Below are positions 16,285 through 25,493 of a stretch of DNA of 64,000 bases, in pieces. The notes beneath the pieces were generated by a model. The model was given only the letters and a program-made list of their open reading frames with translations, was not told the DNA's origin and did not search any database. The number at the start of each line of letters is the position of its first letter. Within the stretch, counting starts at the first letter, position 1. A program made the translations under genes and the position numbers. This DNA comes from Galbibacter sp. BG1 (GTDB lineage Bacteria > Bacteroidota > Bacteroidia > Flavobacteriales > Flavobacteriaceae). The stretch lies in the NCBI RefSeq assembly GCF_013391805.1, contig NZ_CP058364.1, positions 1,426,501 to 1,490,500 on the forward strand, read 5' to 3'.

Positions 16285-17457
16285 ATGGGATGTAGCAGTT
16301 GTTCAACCGGTAAGGATGGACAACCACGTGGGTGTAAGAATAACGGTACTTGCGGAACAGATGGTTGTAATAAACTTACCGTTTTTGATTGGCTTTCTAA
16401 TATGTCGCTGCCCAATGGTCACGAACCTTTCGATTGTGTAGAAGTTAGATTCAAAAATAGTAGAAAAGAATTTTTTAGAAATAAAGAGAATTTAACGCTT
16501 TCTATTGGCGATGTAGTGGCCACAGAGGCTTCTCCAGGTCACGATGTTGGGGTGGTTACCCTCGTGGGGGAGTTGGTGAAAGTTCAAATGAAAAAGAAAA
16601 AAGTAGATTTTAAAGATGAAAATCTACCAAAAATATACCGAAAAGCTTCCCAGAAGGATATCGATATTTGGCAGGCAGCCAGGGATCGCGAAGCTGAAGT
16701 TCAAAAGAAATCGCGCGAACTAGCGATCAGTTTAAAACTGCAAATGAAAATCTCGGATGTTGAATTTCAGGGAGATGGATCTAAAGCCACATTTTACTAC
16801 ACGGCGGAAGAAAGAGTAGACTTTAGGCAGCTTATTAAAGACATGGCACGTGCTTTTAGCACGCGTATTGAGATGCGGCAAATTGGTTACCGCCAAGAGG
16901 CTGCCCGATTGGGTGGTATTGGTTCCTGCGGAAGGGAACTGTGCTGCTCTACGTGGCTTACCGATTTTAGATCGGTTAATACAGCTTCGGCGCGTTATCA
17001 GCAACTTTCTTTAAATCCGCAAAAACTGGCTGGGCAATGTGGAAAATTAAAATGTTGTTTAAACTACGAGTTGGATGCCTATCTCGATGCTTTAAAGGAC
17101 TTTCCCAACCAAGAAACCCGTTTAAAGACCCAAAAGGGCGAAGCGGTATGTCAAAAAATAGATATTTTTAAACAATTAATGTGGTATGCTTACGATGGTG
17201 AATGGGCCAATTGGTTTGTTTTAAAGACCGATCAAGTACACGATATTTTAGACCGGAACAAAAAGAAACAACCTGTAGCTAGTTTAGAGGAATATGCTCT
17301 AGATTTAAGTCAAGATACTAAAACAGAGTTTGAGAACGTTGTAGGACAAGATAGTTTAACCCGTTTCGATAAGCCAAGAAATAGTAGGGGAAGAAACAAA
17401 AAGAAGAAAAAGCGTACTAATAACAACAAAAGAAAAAGAACAAATAAAAATGCTTAG
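16285..17457 (+). CDS. PSP1/RicT-like domain protein
   Basis: A 390-residue cytoplasmic protein of the PSP1 family, related to Bacillus RicT, part of a complex that affects RNA processing and development. The first 35 residues carry a Cys cluster (GCSSCSTGKDGQPRGCKNNG, then CGTDGC) that may bind metal or an Fe-S cluster. The PSP1 core includes FYYTAEERVDFRQLIKDM, RIEMRQIGYRQEAARLGGI, GSCGRELCCSTWL and GQCGKLKCCLNYE. The C-terminus is a very Lys/Arg/Asn-rich tail, suited to nucleic-acid contact. It overlaps the start of gldH by 8 bp and begins the PSP1-gldH-PBP1A cluster, a gene order shared by many flavobacteria as far as I know. Confidence 0.88.
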   Translation: MGCSSCSTGKDGQPRGCKNNGTCGTDGCNKLTVFDWLSNMSLPNGHEPFDCVEVRFKNSRKEFFRNKENLTLSIGDVVATEASPGHDVGVVTLVGELVKVQMKKKKVDFKDENLPKIYRKASQKDIDIWQAARDREAEVQKKSRELAISLKLQMKISDVEFQGDGSKATFYYTAEERVDFRQLIKDMARAFSTRIEMRQIGYRQEAARLGGIGSCGRELCCSTWLTDFRSVNTASARYQQLSLNPQKLAGQCGKLKCCLNYELDAYLDALKDFPNQETRLKTQKGEAVCQKIDIFKQLMWYAYDGEWANWFVLKTDQVHDILDRNKKKQPVASLEEYALDLSQDTKTEFENVVGQDSLTRFDKPRNSRGRNKKKKKRTNNNKRKRTNKNA

Positions 17458-17938
17458 AACTGTTGTTTATTTGGTTCTGGCAGCCTCTTTTTTAACGGCT
17501 TGTTCCAACGACACTGTTTACGGGAAATACCAATCGGTTAAAGGGAGCTGGGAGAAAGAAGAGGCAGTGGAATTTAATTTCGAAGCGCCAGACTCACTTA
17601 AAACCTACAATATTTTCGTAAACCTTAGAAACGATAATAACTATCCCTTTAGTAATTTATTTTTAATTGTAAATTTAGATTTTCCGGAAGGAAAAACAGT
17701 TTCCGACACTTTGGAATACGAGATGGCCAAACCCAATGGGGAGTGGCTGGGAAAGGGATTTTCTTCCATAAAAGAGAATAAATTATTGTACAAAGAAGGC
17801 GTTGTTTTTCCAAATTTGGGTGTTTACCATGTGTCCATAGAACACGCCATGCGAAAAAATGGAACAGTCAATGGGGTGTCATCCTTAGAGGGCATTACAG
17901 ACGTAGGTATAAGTATAGAAAAATCAGCGGATCAATAA
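17450..17938 (+). CDS. gldH: Gliding motility lipoprotein GldH
   Basis: A 162-residue lipoprotein with signal LVLAASFLTAC (lipobox LTAC). The body matches GldH of Flavobacterium: FNFEAPDSLKTYNIFVNLRN, NYPFSNLFLIVNLDFP, and EHAMRKNGTVNGVSSLEGIT. GldH is needed for gliding and chitin use in F. johnsoniae, and is found in T9SS-bearing gliders, probably acting in the cell envelope near the GldKLMN motor. It starts 8 bp inside the PSP1 gene and is followed after 1 bp by penicillin-binding protein 1A, so all three are one operon. Confidence 0.93.
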   Translation: MLRTVVYLVLAASFLTACSNDTVYGKYQSVKGSWEKEEAVEFNFEAPDSLKTYNIFVNLRNDNNYPFSNLFLIVNLDFPEGKTVSDTLEYEMAKPNGEWLGKGFSSIKENKLLYKEGVVFPNLGVYHVSIEHAMRKNGTVNGVSSLEGITDVGISIEKSADQ

Positions 17939-17939
17939 A

Positions 17940-20285
17940 ATGGCAAAAAAAGCATCAAATAAAAAAGCTACTAAAAAAGAGCAGGGTTTTAGAAAATATA
18001 TCATTTGGTTTTGGAGACTTTTTGCGGCAGGAGTTCTTTTTGTCGTACTTATTTTTTTATTGGCCTCTTGGGGAGTTTTTGGAAAGTTACCTTCTTTTGA
18101 AATTTTAGAAAATCCACAAACCAATCTCGCTTCCGAAGTTATTTCTGCCGATGGGAAAACCTTGGGGAAATATTATTTAAACGATAACAGAACCCCCGTA
18201 AGCTTCGAAGAATTGCCAAAACATTTGGTAAGTGCTTTAATTGCTACGGAAGACGAACGTTATTACGATCATTCTGGGATTGATGCTTGGGGAACCCTGC
18301 GTGCGGCCGTATTTTTAGGGACCCGAGGCGGAGCTAGTACTATTTCCCAACAGTTGGCCAAACAATTGTTTACCGAGCAGGTATCCGACAATATTTTTGA
18401 ACGTATCATTCAGAAGATAAAAGAATGGATTATTGCGGTTCAGCTGGAAAGGCAATACACTAAAGAAGAAATTATTGCTATGTACTTTAATATTTACGAC
18501 TTTGGTAATAACGCTGATGGAATCCGTTCAGCGGCGCGAATTTATTTTGGGAAAGAACCAGAGGAATTAAATGTGGAGGAATCGGCCATGCTGGTGGGGA
18601 TGTTTAAAAACTCCTCTCTGTACAATCCGCGAAGAAATCCGAAAGGGGTGGGCAACAGACGAAATGTAGTGCTGAACCAAATGTATAAAAATGATTTTTT
18701 AGAGGAAAAGCAACGGGATTCCCTAATTGCTATTCCACTGGAAATAGATTACCACCCCGAGTCCCACCGAGAGGGGATTGCTACTTATTTTAGGGAATAT
18801 TTGAGGGATTGGTTGAAAGATTGGACTGCAGATGAAGAGAACTACCGCCCTGATGGCGAAAAGTACAATATTTACTTAGACGGACTCAAAATATTTACCA
18901 CAATAGATTCCAGAATGCAAAACTATGCTGAAGATGCTGTAAAAGCACATATGAAGCGTTTGCAGACTGAGTTTTTTGTGCAAAATACCGATAAGCGTAA
19001 TCCTACAGCCCCGTTTTTAGATATTACCCCAGAAGAAATACAGAGTACTTACGAACGATCCATGCGCCAATCAGAGCGTTGGAGACATATGAAATACGAT
19101 CTTAAAAAACCTGATGAGGAGATTATTGCGTCGTTTAAAAAGAAAATCCCGATGGAAGTATTCACTTGGGATGGAGAAAAGGATACGGTAATGTCTCCGT
19201 TGGATTCCTTAAAGTATTATAAGTATTTCTTACGCACAGGAATGATGTCTATGGAGCCACAATCGGGTCATGTAAAAGCATGGGTTGGAGGTGTGAATTA
19301 TAAACATTTTCAGTACGATCAAGTAAAACAAGGGCGCAGACAAGCAGGTTCTACTTTTAAACCTTTTGTGTATGCCACTGCCATCGATCAGTTGCATTTA
19401 TCCCCTTGCGATGAGTTTCCAGACATTTATACGTGTATAGAAGCCAATAAATATGGAAATGTAGAGCCATGGTGCCCTAAAAATTCTAATGGAGAGTATT
19501 CGGGAGATATGTATTCATTGAAATATGCTTTGGCAAACTCGGTAAACACGGTTACCGCAAGGTTGATGGATAAAGTAGGGCCGCAGCCAGTGGTAAACTT
19601 AATAAAACGTATGGGGGTGGAGGCCACCATTTTACCAGTACCTTCCATTGCCCTCGGCACACCAGATATTTCGGTTTACGAAATGGTTGGCGCCTTCGGT
19701 ACATTTGCCAACCAAGGGGTGTATGTAAAACCTGTTATGATTACCCGGATCGAAGATAAAAATGGAACGGTATTATACGAGTCTGTACCAGAAACGCGTG
19801 ATGTATTGAGTAAAGAAGTTGCTTATACCACCGTAAAATTGATGGAAGGGGTTACCCAGTCTGGTTCTGGAGCACGTCTACGTGGCAATTGGGCCACAAA
19901 TAATACGCTCTACAAGGAAATTATTACGGGTTATCCATACGAATTTACCAATCCTATTGCTGGAAAAACAGGGACTACCCAAAACCAAAGTGATGGTTGG
20001 TTTATGGGAATGGTACCTAACTTAGTTACTGGTGTTTGGGTAGGAGGGGAAGATCGTGCCACTCATTTTAAAACTACTGCTTATGGTCAAGGGGCGAGTA
20101 TGGCCTTGCCTATTTGGGGACTTTATATGAAAAAAGTATATGCCGACGAAGAGCTTGAAGTTTCCAAAGCCGAATTTGAAGCACCAGAAGATTTAAGTAT
20201 TCGTGTGGATTGCGATGCTCCACCGACAGAAGACCAAGATTCCATTAAAGTGGATTATAACGAAGGTGTAGAAATAGATTTTTAA
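17940..20285 (+). CDS. mrcA: Penicillin-binding protein 1A (glycosyltransferase and transpeptidase)
   Basis: A 781-residue class A penicillin-binding protein. A short cytoplasmic Lys-rich start and one membrane segment (LFAAGVLFVVLIFLLASWG) lead to the GT51 domain (LVSALIATEDERYYDHSGID, GASTISQQLAKQL, EWIIAVQLERQYTKEEI). The transpeptidase domain follows, with the SxxK nucleophile in GSTFKPFVYAT, SxN in YALANSVNT and KTGTTQN as the third motif. It polymerises and crosslinks peptidoglycan in the periplasm. Co-transcription with gldH is a common flavobacterial arrangement and hints at a link between gliding machinery and cell wall, though direct evidence is not in the sequence. Confidence 0.94.
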   Translation: MAKKASNKKATKKEQGFRKYIIWFWRLFAAGVLFVVLIFLLASWGVFGKLPSFEILENPQTNLASEVISADGKTLGKYYLNDNRTPVSFEELPKHLVSALIATEDERYYDHSGIDAWGTLRAAVFLGTRGGASTISQQLAKQLFTEQVSDNIFERIIQKIKEWIIAVQLERQYTKEEIIAMYFNIYDFGNNADGIRSAARIYFGKEPEELNVEESAMLVGMFKNSSLYNPRRNPKGVGNRRNVVLNQMYKNDFLEEKQRDSLIAIPLEIDYHPESHREGIATYFREYLRDWLKDWTADEENYRPDGEKYNIYLDGLKIFTTIDSRMQNYAEDAVKAHMKRLQTEFFVQNTDKRNPTAPFLDITPEEIQSTYERSMRQSERWRHMKYDLKKPDEEIIASFKKKIPMEVFTWDGEKDTVMSPLDSLKYYKYFLRTGMMSMEPQSGHVKAWVGGVNYKHFQYDQVKQGRRQAGSTFKPFVYATAIDQLHLSPCDEFPDIYTCIEANKYGNVEPWCPKNSNGEYSGDMYSLKYALANSVNTVTARLMDKVGPQPVVNLIKRMGVEATILPVPSIALGTPDISVYEMVGAFGTFANQGVYVKPVMITRIEDKNGTVLYESVPETRDVLSKEVAYTTVKLMEGVTQSGSGARLRGNWATNNTLYKEIITGYPYEFTNPIAGKTGTTQNQSDGWFMGMVPNLVTGVWVGGEDRATHFKTTAYGQGASMALPIWGLYMKKVYADEELEVSKAEFEAPEDLSIRVDCDAPPTEDQDSIKVDYNEGVEIDF

Positions 20286-20331
20286 GTTTATTAGGACTAT
20301 GAAAATTACTTATCTGTAGAATAGTGATTAA

Positions 20332-20466
20332 AAGCTACGAGAACAGGAGCGTAAGAATGAAGCGACGCGTAGTTTTAATTACGGTTTTTCGACTTCATTG
20401 TCGAAAAAATTCATAAGATAAGGCGCCTTTTTCTTTGTTTCGTTTCTTTTGGGCGAACAAAAGAAA
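20332..20466. repeat. Structured intergenic region with three hairpins after PBP1A
   Basis: Three inverted repeats follow each other. CTACG (20336-20340) pairs with CGTAG (20367-20371), extended by A/T pairs. TTTTTCGAC (20385-20393) pairs with GTCGAAAAA (20400-20408). TTTCTTTTG (20443-20451) pairs with CAAAAGAAA (20458-20466). The middle one has T and A runs and could end the PBP1A transcript in either direction. The last resembles a degenerate repeat with a TTTCTTTTG/CAAAAGAAA core that I remember from many Bacteroidota genomes. Confidence 0.5.
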
Positions 20467-20536
20467 TGAAAGAATTTTAAAATTCTTAGAAAATTTTGAA
20501 CATAGGTTTTCATCTTGTTAAAAACTCAAAACATTT

Positions 20537-21085
20537 TTGAAAGCATTACTTATCATAGATGTCCAAAACGACTTTTGTTCCGGAGGGGTTTTGGCTACCA
20601 AAGGAGGGGAAGAAGTGGTGCCCATAATTAATAAAATAGCCTCTAGGTTTGAACTTGTGGTAGCTTCCAAAGATTGGCATCCCGAAGAAACCAAACACTT
20701 TAAGAAATGGCCTAAACACTGTGTTCAGGGCACTTATGGGGCTGAGTTCCACAAAGATTTGGATACATCACAAATCGATGAAATAGCATTGAAGGGCACT
20801 GGAACTCTAGATGATGGTTATTCTGCTTTTGACGCCACCAATGTTAATTTGGCTTCTTTTCTCCAAGAACGTAAAATTGATTCAGTTTATATAAGCGGAC
20901 TCGCCACCGATTACTGTGTTCTCAATACAGCCTTGGACGCTGTTAGAAACAACTTTCATACGTTTGTGGTTACTGATGCTGTGAGAGCGGTAAATGTTAA
21001 GCCAGACGATTCTAAAATGGCTTTACAACAGATGAAGGATGCGGGTTGCGTGCTTATTTCTTCCGAAGTGATTCTTTCTGAATAG
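20537..21085 (+). CDS. pncA: Nicotinamidase PncA (isochorismatase family)
   Basis: A 182-residue amidase that converts nicotinamide to nicotinate for NAD salvage. Family motifs: catalytic Asp in IIDVQNDFCSGG, metal-binding D and H residues in VASKDWHPEETKHFKKWPKH, Lys in ALKGT, and the nucleophilic Cys in SGLATDYCVLNTALDA. The reading frame starts at a TTG codon (20537), the only start that keeps the N-terminal MKALLIIDVQ block; no ATG lies upstream in frame within the intergenic region. It stands alone after the PBP1A hairpins. Confident identification. Confidence 0.92.
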   Translation: MKALLIIDVQNDFCSGGVLATKGGEEVVPIINKIASRFELVVASKDWHPEETKHFKKWPKHCVQGTYGAEFHKDLDTSQIDEIALKGTGTLDDGYSAFDATNVNLASFLQERKIDSVYISGLATDYCVLNTALDAVRNNFHTFVVTDAVRAVNVKPDDSKMALQQMKDAGCVLISSEVILSE

Positions 21086-21165
21086 ATTACTGGATTTAAG
21101 TGAGCCTTTTTTTGAAACCGAGGGTAATGATTTGTATATTTAAAAAACAAATCATTACTCCCACT

Positions 21166-21842
21166 ATGAAAAAACTGCTTTGTCTTTTTACCATAATCGT
21201 TTTTCAACAGCTACATGCTCAATTTCCGGATGAAGACCAACTAGGTGCTTGGTACATGTATTTTTATAGTGCCAATTTTGGAGAGTCTAATTGGGGTTTT
21301 CAAGGGGATTTTCAATACCGTGATTGGCGCGGACTGGGAGATAGGGAGCAATTGCTTTTACGATCTGGGGTTACCTACTCCCCCAAAAATGCAGGAGTGA
21401 AGTTTACGCTTGGGTACGCCAATATTTCCATGATATAGACGATCCAGTAATAGAGAACAGGATTTACCAAGAAGCACTTTTTTCCAATACCCTAGGGAAA
21501 CGTTTTTTGCTTACTCACCGGTTTCGTTATGAACAGCGTTTTGTAGAGTCATTGGACTTTAGAACCCGGTATCGCTACAACCTGTTTATAAACATTCCTT
21601 TTAACAATGTATCCCTCATAAAAAAGACGGTTTATTTTGCCTTTTATAACGAGTTATTTATGAATGGACAAAAAGATGTTGGAGATGGCATCACGGTGGA
21701 GTATTTCGATAGGAACCGTACCTATTTGGGGTTGGGCTATGCCTTAACCGATAAAATTCGGTTTCAATTGGGGTGGATGAAGCAAATTACCAACAATTGG
21801 GGCAAAGGTCAGTTGCAGTTTAGTATGCATCATACGTTTTAG
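21166..21842 (+). pseudogene. DUF2490 outer-membrane beta-barrel-like protein, broken by a frameshift
   Basis: Two reading frames join into one DUF2490 protein. The first part, from ATG at 21166, has a signal peptide (CLFTIIVFQQLHAQ) and LGAWYMYFYSANFGES, then QLLLRSGVTYSP, and stops at 21438. The second part is in the third frame, reading FHDIDDPVIENRIYQEALF and RFLLTHRFRYEQRF, to the stop at 21842. The shift lies near 21424-21427 at a short T run (ATATTTCC); one extra T would restore a single 225-codon frame. This could be a real mutation or a sequencing error. Downstream codons show no further decay, so if it is a real break it is recent. The family is thought to form outer-membrane barrels of unknown function. 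Confidence 0.8.
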
Positions 21843-22010
21843 AGGGTTTGGAATTTCTTCTTTTACACTACAACTAAATAATATAGATGCTAAAATAATG
21901 GTTGTAATCGTTTTTTTGATTGAATTGTTTTATTCCGCTGTTTTGTAGAAAGGCACATGTTTTTAGAACTTCCCGAAGATTTTAACTGTTAAGAGTTTGA
22001 GGTATGCAAT

Positions 22011-23360
22011 TTATTGCTTCAAAGTGTTTTTATAAATCTTACCGTCTTTAATAATAAGTACAAAATTAGTTTCGGGATCTTCAATTAGTTTTATGTTTTC
22101 TAAAGGATTTCCATCTACCACAATTAAATCTGCATAGGCGCCTTCTGCTATTTCTCCGAGCTTTCCTAGAGGGTAAGGGTTTCTTTTACCACTCATATAT
22201 AAAAGTTGAGCGTTATTATAAGTCGCCATTTTAAGTACTTCAAATGGTGTGTACCATCGGGTCATTTTAGATAATTGTTTACCTTGTTTAACTGCCAATG
22301 ATGGATCAAACAGGCAGTCAGTACCCCAAGCGGTTTTAATATCATATTTTTTTGCCAGTTTGTATGCGTTATCAGTTCCATTAGTAACAAGGAGCTGCTT
22401 ACGTCTATTTTCAGAGCCTTCTGGAAATGGTATAGACTCTTCATCATCAAGAAAAGGTTGTAGGCTCCACCAAATACCTTTTTCGGCCATTAATTTGACA
22501 GTAGCTTCATCGGCAAGTTGGCCATGATCTATGCATTTCACACCAGCATTTATAGCAGCTTGTATAGCCTGTGGTGTATAGGCGTGAACCGTTACATATG
22601 TTCCCCAATTTTCTGCCGCCGAAACAGCAGCTTTAAATTCCTCTTCGGTGTATTGCATTACGTCTATAGGATCATAATTGGATGCCACACCGCCGCCAGC
22701 CATCAATTTTAATTGTGTGGCACCTTGCCTTAATTGTTCGCGAGAACGCATAAGAACTTGATCAACACCATCTGCTATGGCTGCCATTCCATTCCGCTCG
22801 GCATAAGACAATTCCCCAATTTTTCTTGGCACATCGGTTGGCAAACCAAAATCTCCATGACCTCCAGATTGGGAGATAAAAGCTCCTGAGGGAAAAATCC
22901 TAGGTCCTATGGCCAAACCTTCATCTATGGATTTTTGAACTACAATGGCCCCGCCACCTAAATCGCGCACAGTTGTAAAACCCCTTAAAAGTTGCTTTTC
23001 TGCCGCTTTTGCTGCGAACAATGCTAAATACGAATATTCAGAAGTCAAGGCCTTACTTTGAGGAATACTCTCAAACATAATGTGAGAATGCGCATCAATT
23101 AAACCAGGGATGAGATATTTTCCATTACCATTAATAACTTGGATACTTTCTTCTTTTTCAGTTGAAATAGGGCTCGAAGAAATGGTCTTTATTAAGTTAT
23201 CTTCAATAAGGATATTAGCTTTAGTAAGCTTATTATCTTTGCCATTAAAAATTTCTACGTTGTTTATTAAAATTTTTATCGGCTTTTGGTTCGCCTGACC
23301 AGATACTAATGAAATATTGACAAAGAGTAGGAAGACAAGAATAACTTTAAATGTTTTCAT
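22011..23360 (-). CDS. Secreted amidohydrolase (imidazolonepropionase/prolidase-like)
   Basis: A 449-residue metal-dependent hydrolase of the amidohydrolase superfamily with a signal peptide (VILVFLLFVNISLVSGQ), so it acts in the periplasm or outside. Metal ligands: HxH in PGLIDAHSHIMFES, a Lys likely carboxylated in QLKLMAGGGVAS, His in VTVHAYTPQ and in CIDHGQLAD, Asp in TAWGTDCLFDP. The C-terminal strand region GKLGEIAEGAYADLIVVDG closes the composite beta domain. Relatives hydrolyse X-Pro dipeptides, aryl-peptides or ring amides; substrate cannot be fixed. It is a single gene, divergent from the CoA-transferase pair across a 473-bp gap. Confidence 0.88.
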   Translation of the reverse strand: MKTFKVILVFLLFVNISLVSGQANQKPIKILINNVEIFNGKDNKLTKANILIEDNLIKTISSSPISTEKEESIQVINGNGKYLIPGLIDAHSHIMFESIPQSKALTSEYSYLALFAAKAAEKQLLRGFTTVRDLGGGAIVVQKSIDEGLAIGPRIFPSGAFISQSGGHGDFGLPTDVPRKIGELSYAERNGMAAIADGVDQVLMRSREQLRQGATQLKLMAGGGVASNYDPIDVMQYTEEEFKAAVSAAENWGTYVTVHAYTPQAIQAAINAGVKCIDHGQLADEATVKLMAEKGIWWSLQPFLDDEESIPFPEGSENRRKQLLVTNGTDNAYKLAKKYDIKTAWGTDCLFDPSLAVKQGKQLSKMTRWYTPFEVLKMATYNNAQLLYMSGKRNPYPLGKLGEIAEGAYADLIVVDGNPLENIKLIEDPETNFVLIIKDGKIYKNTLKQ

Positions 23361-23833
23361 ATTTACTTTTGTTTAATTATTTCAAATTTACCTACAAAGC
23401 TTAGTCGTAGGGTTATTGGCTGTAAATTAGTGTTTTACATTCGTTAAAACAAGAACAGAATTTTTTAATTATTCCAAACCTACTTTTTCTTTGCTCATAT
23501 GTCTAATTTAAATAAATTTTAAATTGACACATTTTTTAAAAATGGATTCTGGAAAGAAGTGAACTTCTTGTTTACTATGAAGTATAAGGCTCATTATATT
23601 AATTTTAGCCTATTTTTTTGTGTATGTAACATAGATTTCTATTGCCGCTTCACTGGGGTACTTATCAATGGAGCCACTTTTTTGAACAAATAAATTTCCA
23701 TTTATAATAATTTATTGGATTCTCAGCCGAGCAGATAGGGATTTACAGGATCGTGTTTCAAACTGAATAATTAACTCTTAAACAATTCCATTTTCATTGA
23801 ATTATTCGTAATTTTCAGTCTAAATATTGTAAA
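23361..23833. other. 473-bp divergent intergenic region without a gene
   Basis: AT-rich DNA between the amidohydrolase and scoA. I find no open frame with coding character and no RNA gene. A TAAATTTG box on the minus strand (23383-23390) may serve the amidohydrolase but lacks a good -33 element. A perfect palindrome AAGAAGT-GA-ACTTCTT lies at 23554-23569 and may be a regulator site. Confidence 0.5.
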
Positions 23834-24535
23834 ATGATTAAAAAGAAAGTGGCATCGGTAGATGAAGCGCTCCAAGGCGTAACCGATAATATGACGTTTT
23901 TGCTCGGTGGTTTCGGTCTTTGCGGAATCCCGGAGAACGCCATTAATAAATTGGTGGAACTCAACATAAAAAACCTAACGTGTATTTCTAACAACGCCGG
24001 AGTCGACGATTTTGGTCTAGGCCTTTTGCTTAAAAAACATCAAATAAAAAAAATGGTTTCTTCCTATGTAGGGGAAAACGATGAGTTTGAACGCCAAATG
24101 CTCAGTGGGGAACTGGAGGTAGAGTTAATTCCACAGGGAACATTGGCAGAACGCTGTAGGGCGGCACAAGCTGGTATCCCGGCCTTTTATACTCCTGCTG
24201 GGTATGGAACTGAAGTGGGAGAAGGGAAAGAAAGTCGTGTATTTCATGGTAAACCCCATATTTTGGAACAAGCGTTTGAGGCCGATTTTGCTTTTGTAAA
24301 GGCATGGAAGGGAGACGATGCCGGAAATCTTATTTTTAAAGGGACCGCTCGTAATTTCAATCCGGTAATGTGTGGAGCCGCTAAAATTACCGTTGCTGAG
24401 GTAGAAGAGTTACTGCCTGCGGGAAGTTTGGATCCCAACGAAATCCATATTCCGGGAATTTTTGTGCAACGTATTTTTAAAGGTGCCAAATATGAAAAAC
24501 GTATCGAACAGCGAACGGTTAGAAAAAGGGACTGA
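23834..24535 (+). CDS. scoA: 3-oxoacid CoA-transferase subunit A
   Basis: A 233-residue alpha subunit of a family I CoA-transferase. It shows the glycine-rich CoA-loop region [17 protein letters not shown] and the [20 protein letters not shown] block typical of SCOT alpha subunits. With subunit B it moves CoA between succinyl-CoA and acetoacetate or another 3-oxoacid, feeding ketone bodies and branched-chain or fatty-acid breakdown products into the TCA cycle. The partner gene starts 52 bp later on the same strand. Length and motifs are normal. Confidence 0.94.
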   Translation: MIKKKVASVDEALQGVTDNMTFLLGGFGLCGIPENAINKLVELNIKNLTCISNNAGVDDFGLGLLLKKHQIKKMVSSYVGENDEFERQMLSGELEVELIPQGTLAERCRAAQAGIPAFYTPAGYGTEVGEGKESRVFHGKPHILEQAFEADFAFVKAWKGDDAGNLIFKGTARNFNPVMCGAAKITVAEVEELLPAGSLDPNEIHIPGIFVQRIFKGAKYEKRIEQRTVRKRD

Positions 24536-24587
24536 ATAAACCAATTTACCCGATAACCATTCTATACTTAACATTTAACGACGAAAA

Positions 24588-25244
24588 ATGAGTTTAAATA
24601 AAGAACAAATTGCACAGCGTATCGCAAAGGAGGTAAAAGACGGATTTTACGTGAACCTCGGTATTGGCATCCCTACCCTGGTAGCCAATTATGTACGAGA
24701 CGATATTTCAGTAGAGTTTCAAAGTGAGAACGGTGTTTTGGGTATGGGGCCTTTTCCTTTTGAAGGGGCGGAGGATGCCGATATTATCAATGCTGGAAAA
24801 CAAACCATTACAACTCTCAAAGGAGCCTCTTTTTTCGACTCTGCTTTGAGTTTTAGTATGATTCGCGGTCAGCATGTAGATCTAACTATTCTTGGAGCTA
24901 TGGAAGTTGCCGACAATGGCGATATTGCTAATTGGAAAATTCCTGGAAAAATGGTAAAAGGCATGGGTGGAGCTATGGATTTGGTGGCTTCCGCAGAAAA
25001 TATTATTGTAGCAATGATGCATACCAATAGGGCAGGGGAGTCTAAACTTCTGGAAGAATGCACGCTACCGCTTACTGGGGTAAAGTGTGTAAAAAAAATC
25101 GTTACCAATTTGGCAGTTTTGGAGGTCACAGAAAACGGGTTCTTATTACTGGAAAGAGCACCAGGAGTAACCGTTGAAGAAATAAAAACAGCTACAAGCG
25201 GACGCCTCATCGTTAAGGAAAACACTCCTGAAATGGCTCTGTAA
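24588..25244 (+). CDS. scoB: 3-oxoacid CoA-transferase subunit B
   Basis: A 218-residue beta subunit of the same heteromeric CoA-transferase. The catalytic Glu that forms the glutamyl-CoA thioester is in FQSENGVLGMGPFP. Other family blocks are VNLGIGIPTLVANYV, GGAMDLVASAENIIVAMMHT and the C-terminal LLERAPGVTVEEI. It is transcribed with scoA. The pair most resembles succinyl-CoA:acetoacetate CoA-transferases, but acetyl-CoA-dependent butyrate or acetoacetate transfer cannot be excluded from sequence. Confidence 0.94.
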   Translation: MSLNKEQIAQRIAKEVKDGFYVNLGIGIPTLVANYVRDDISVEFQSENGVLGMGPFPFEGAEDADIINAGKQTITTLKGASFFDSALSFSMIRGQHVDLTILGAMEVADNGDIANWKIPGKMVKGMGGAMDLVASAENIIVAMMHTNRAGESKLLEECTLPLTGVKCVKKIVTNLAVLEVTENGFLLLERAPGVTVEEIKTATSGRLIVKENTPEMAL

Positions 25245-25493
25245 AGTGTAATGCTTAAAGACGATTTTTACTCAAAGTGTATTTCATCGAAATTATCTTT
25301 CTTTTTATCTATGTTTTCTTCTGAAAGATTAGATTTGCAGCTATTAAAAATTAATTATTGTGTTAATCATACCAATATTTTTAATTGACAACATGTTTTA
25401 TGTAATTCACAACAAAAATATGTTTTTGTTAAAGATATGATATAGATTTATCCTTCTAGACTTAAAAACAAAATACGAACCTACTTAATTTTT

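Noticed and set aside
20332-20466. A tRNA or other standard structural RNA in the PBP1A-pncA gap
   Set aside because: The hairpins do not fit a cloverleaf, and there is no T-loop or acceptor stem pattern.
23361-23833. A hidden small gene in the largest gene-free stretch
   Set aside because: Short frames there lack start context and coding character on both strands.
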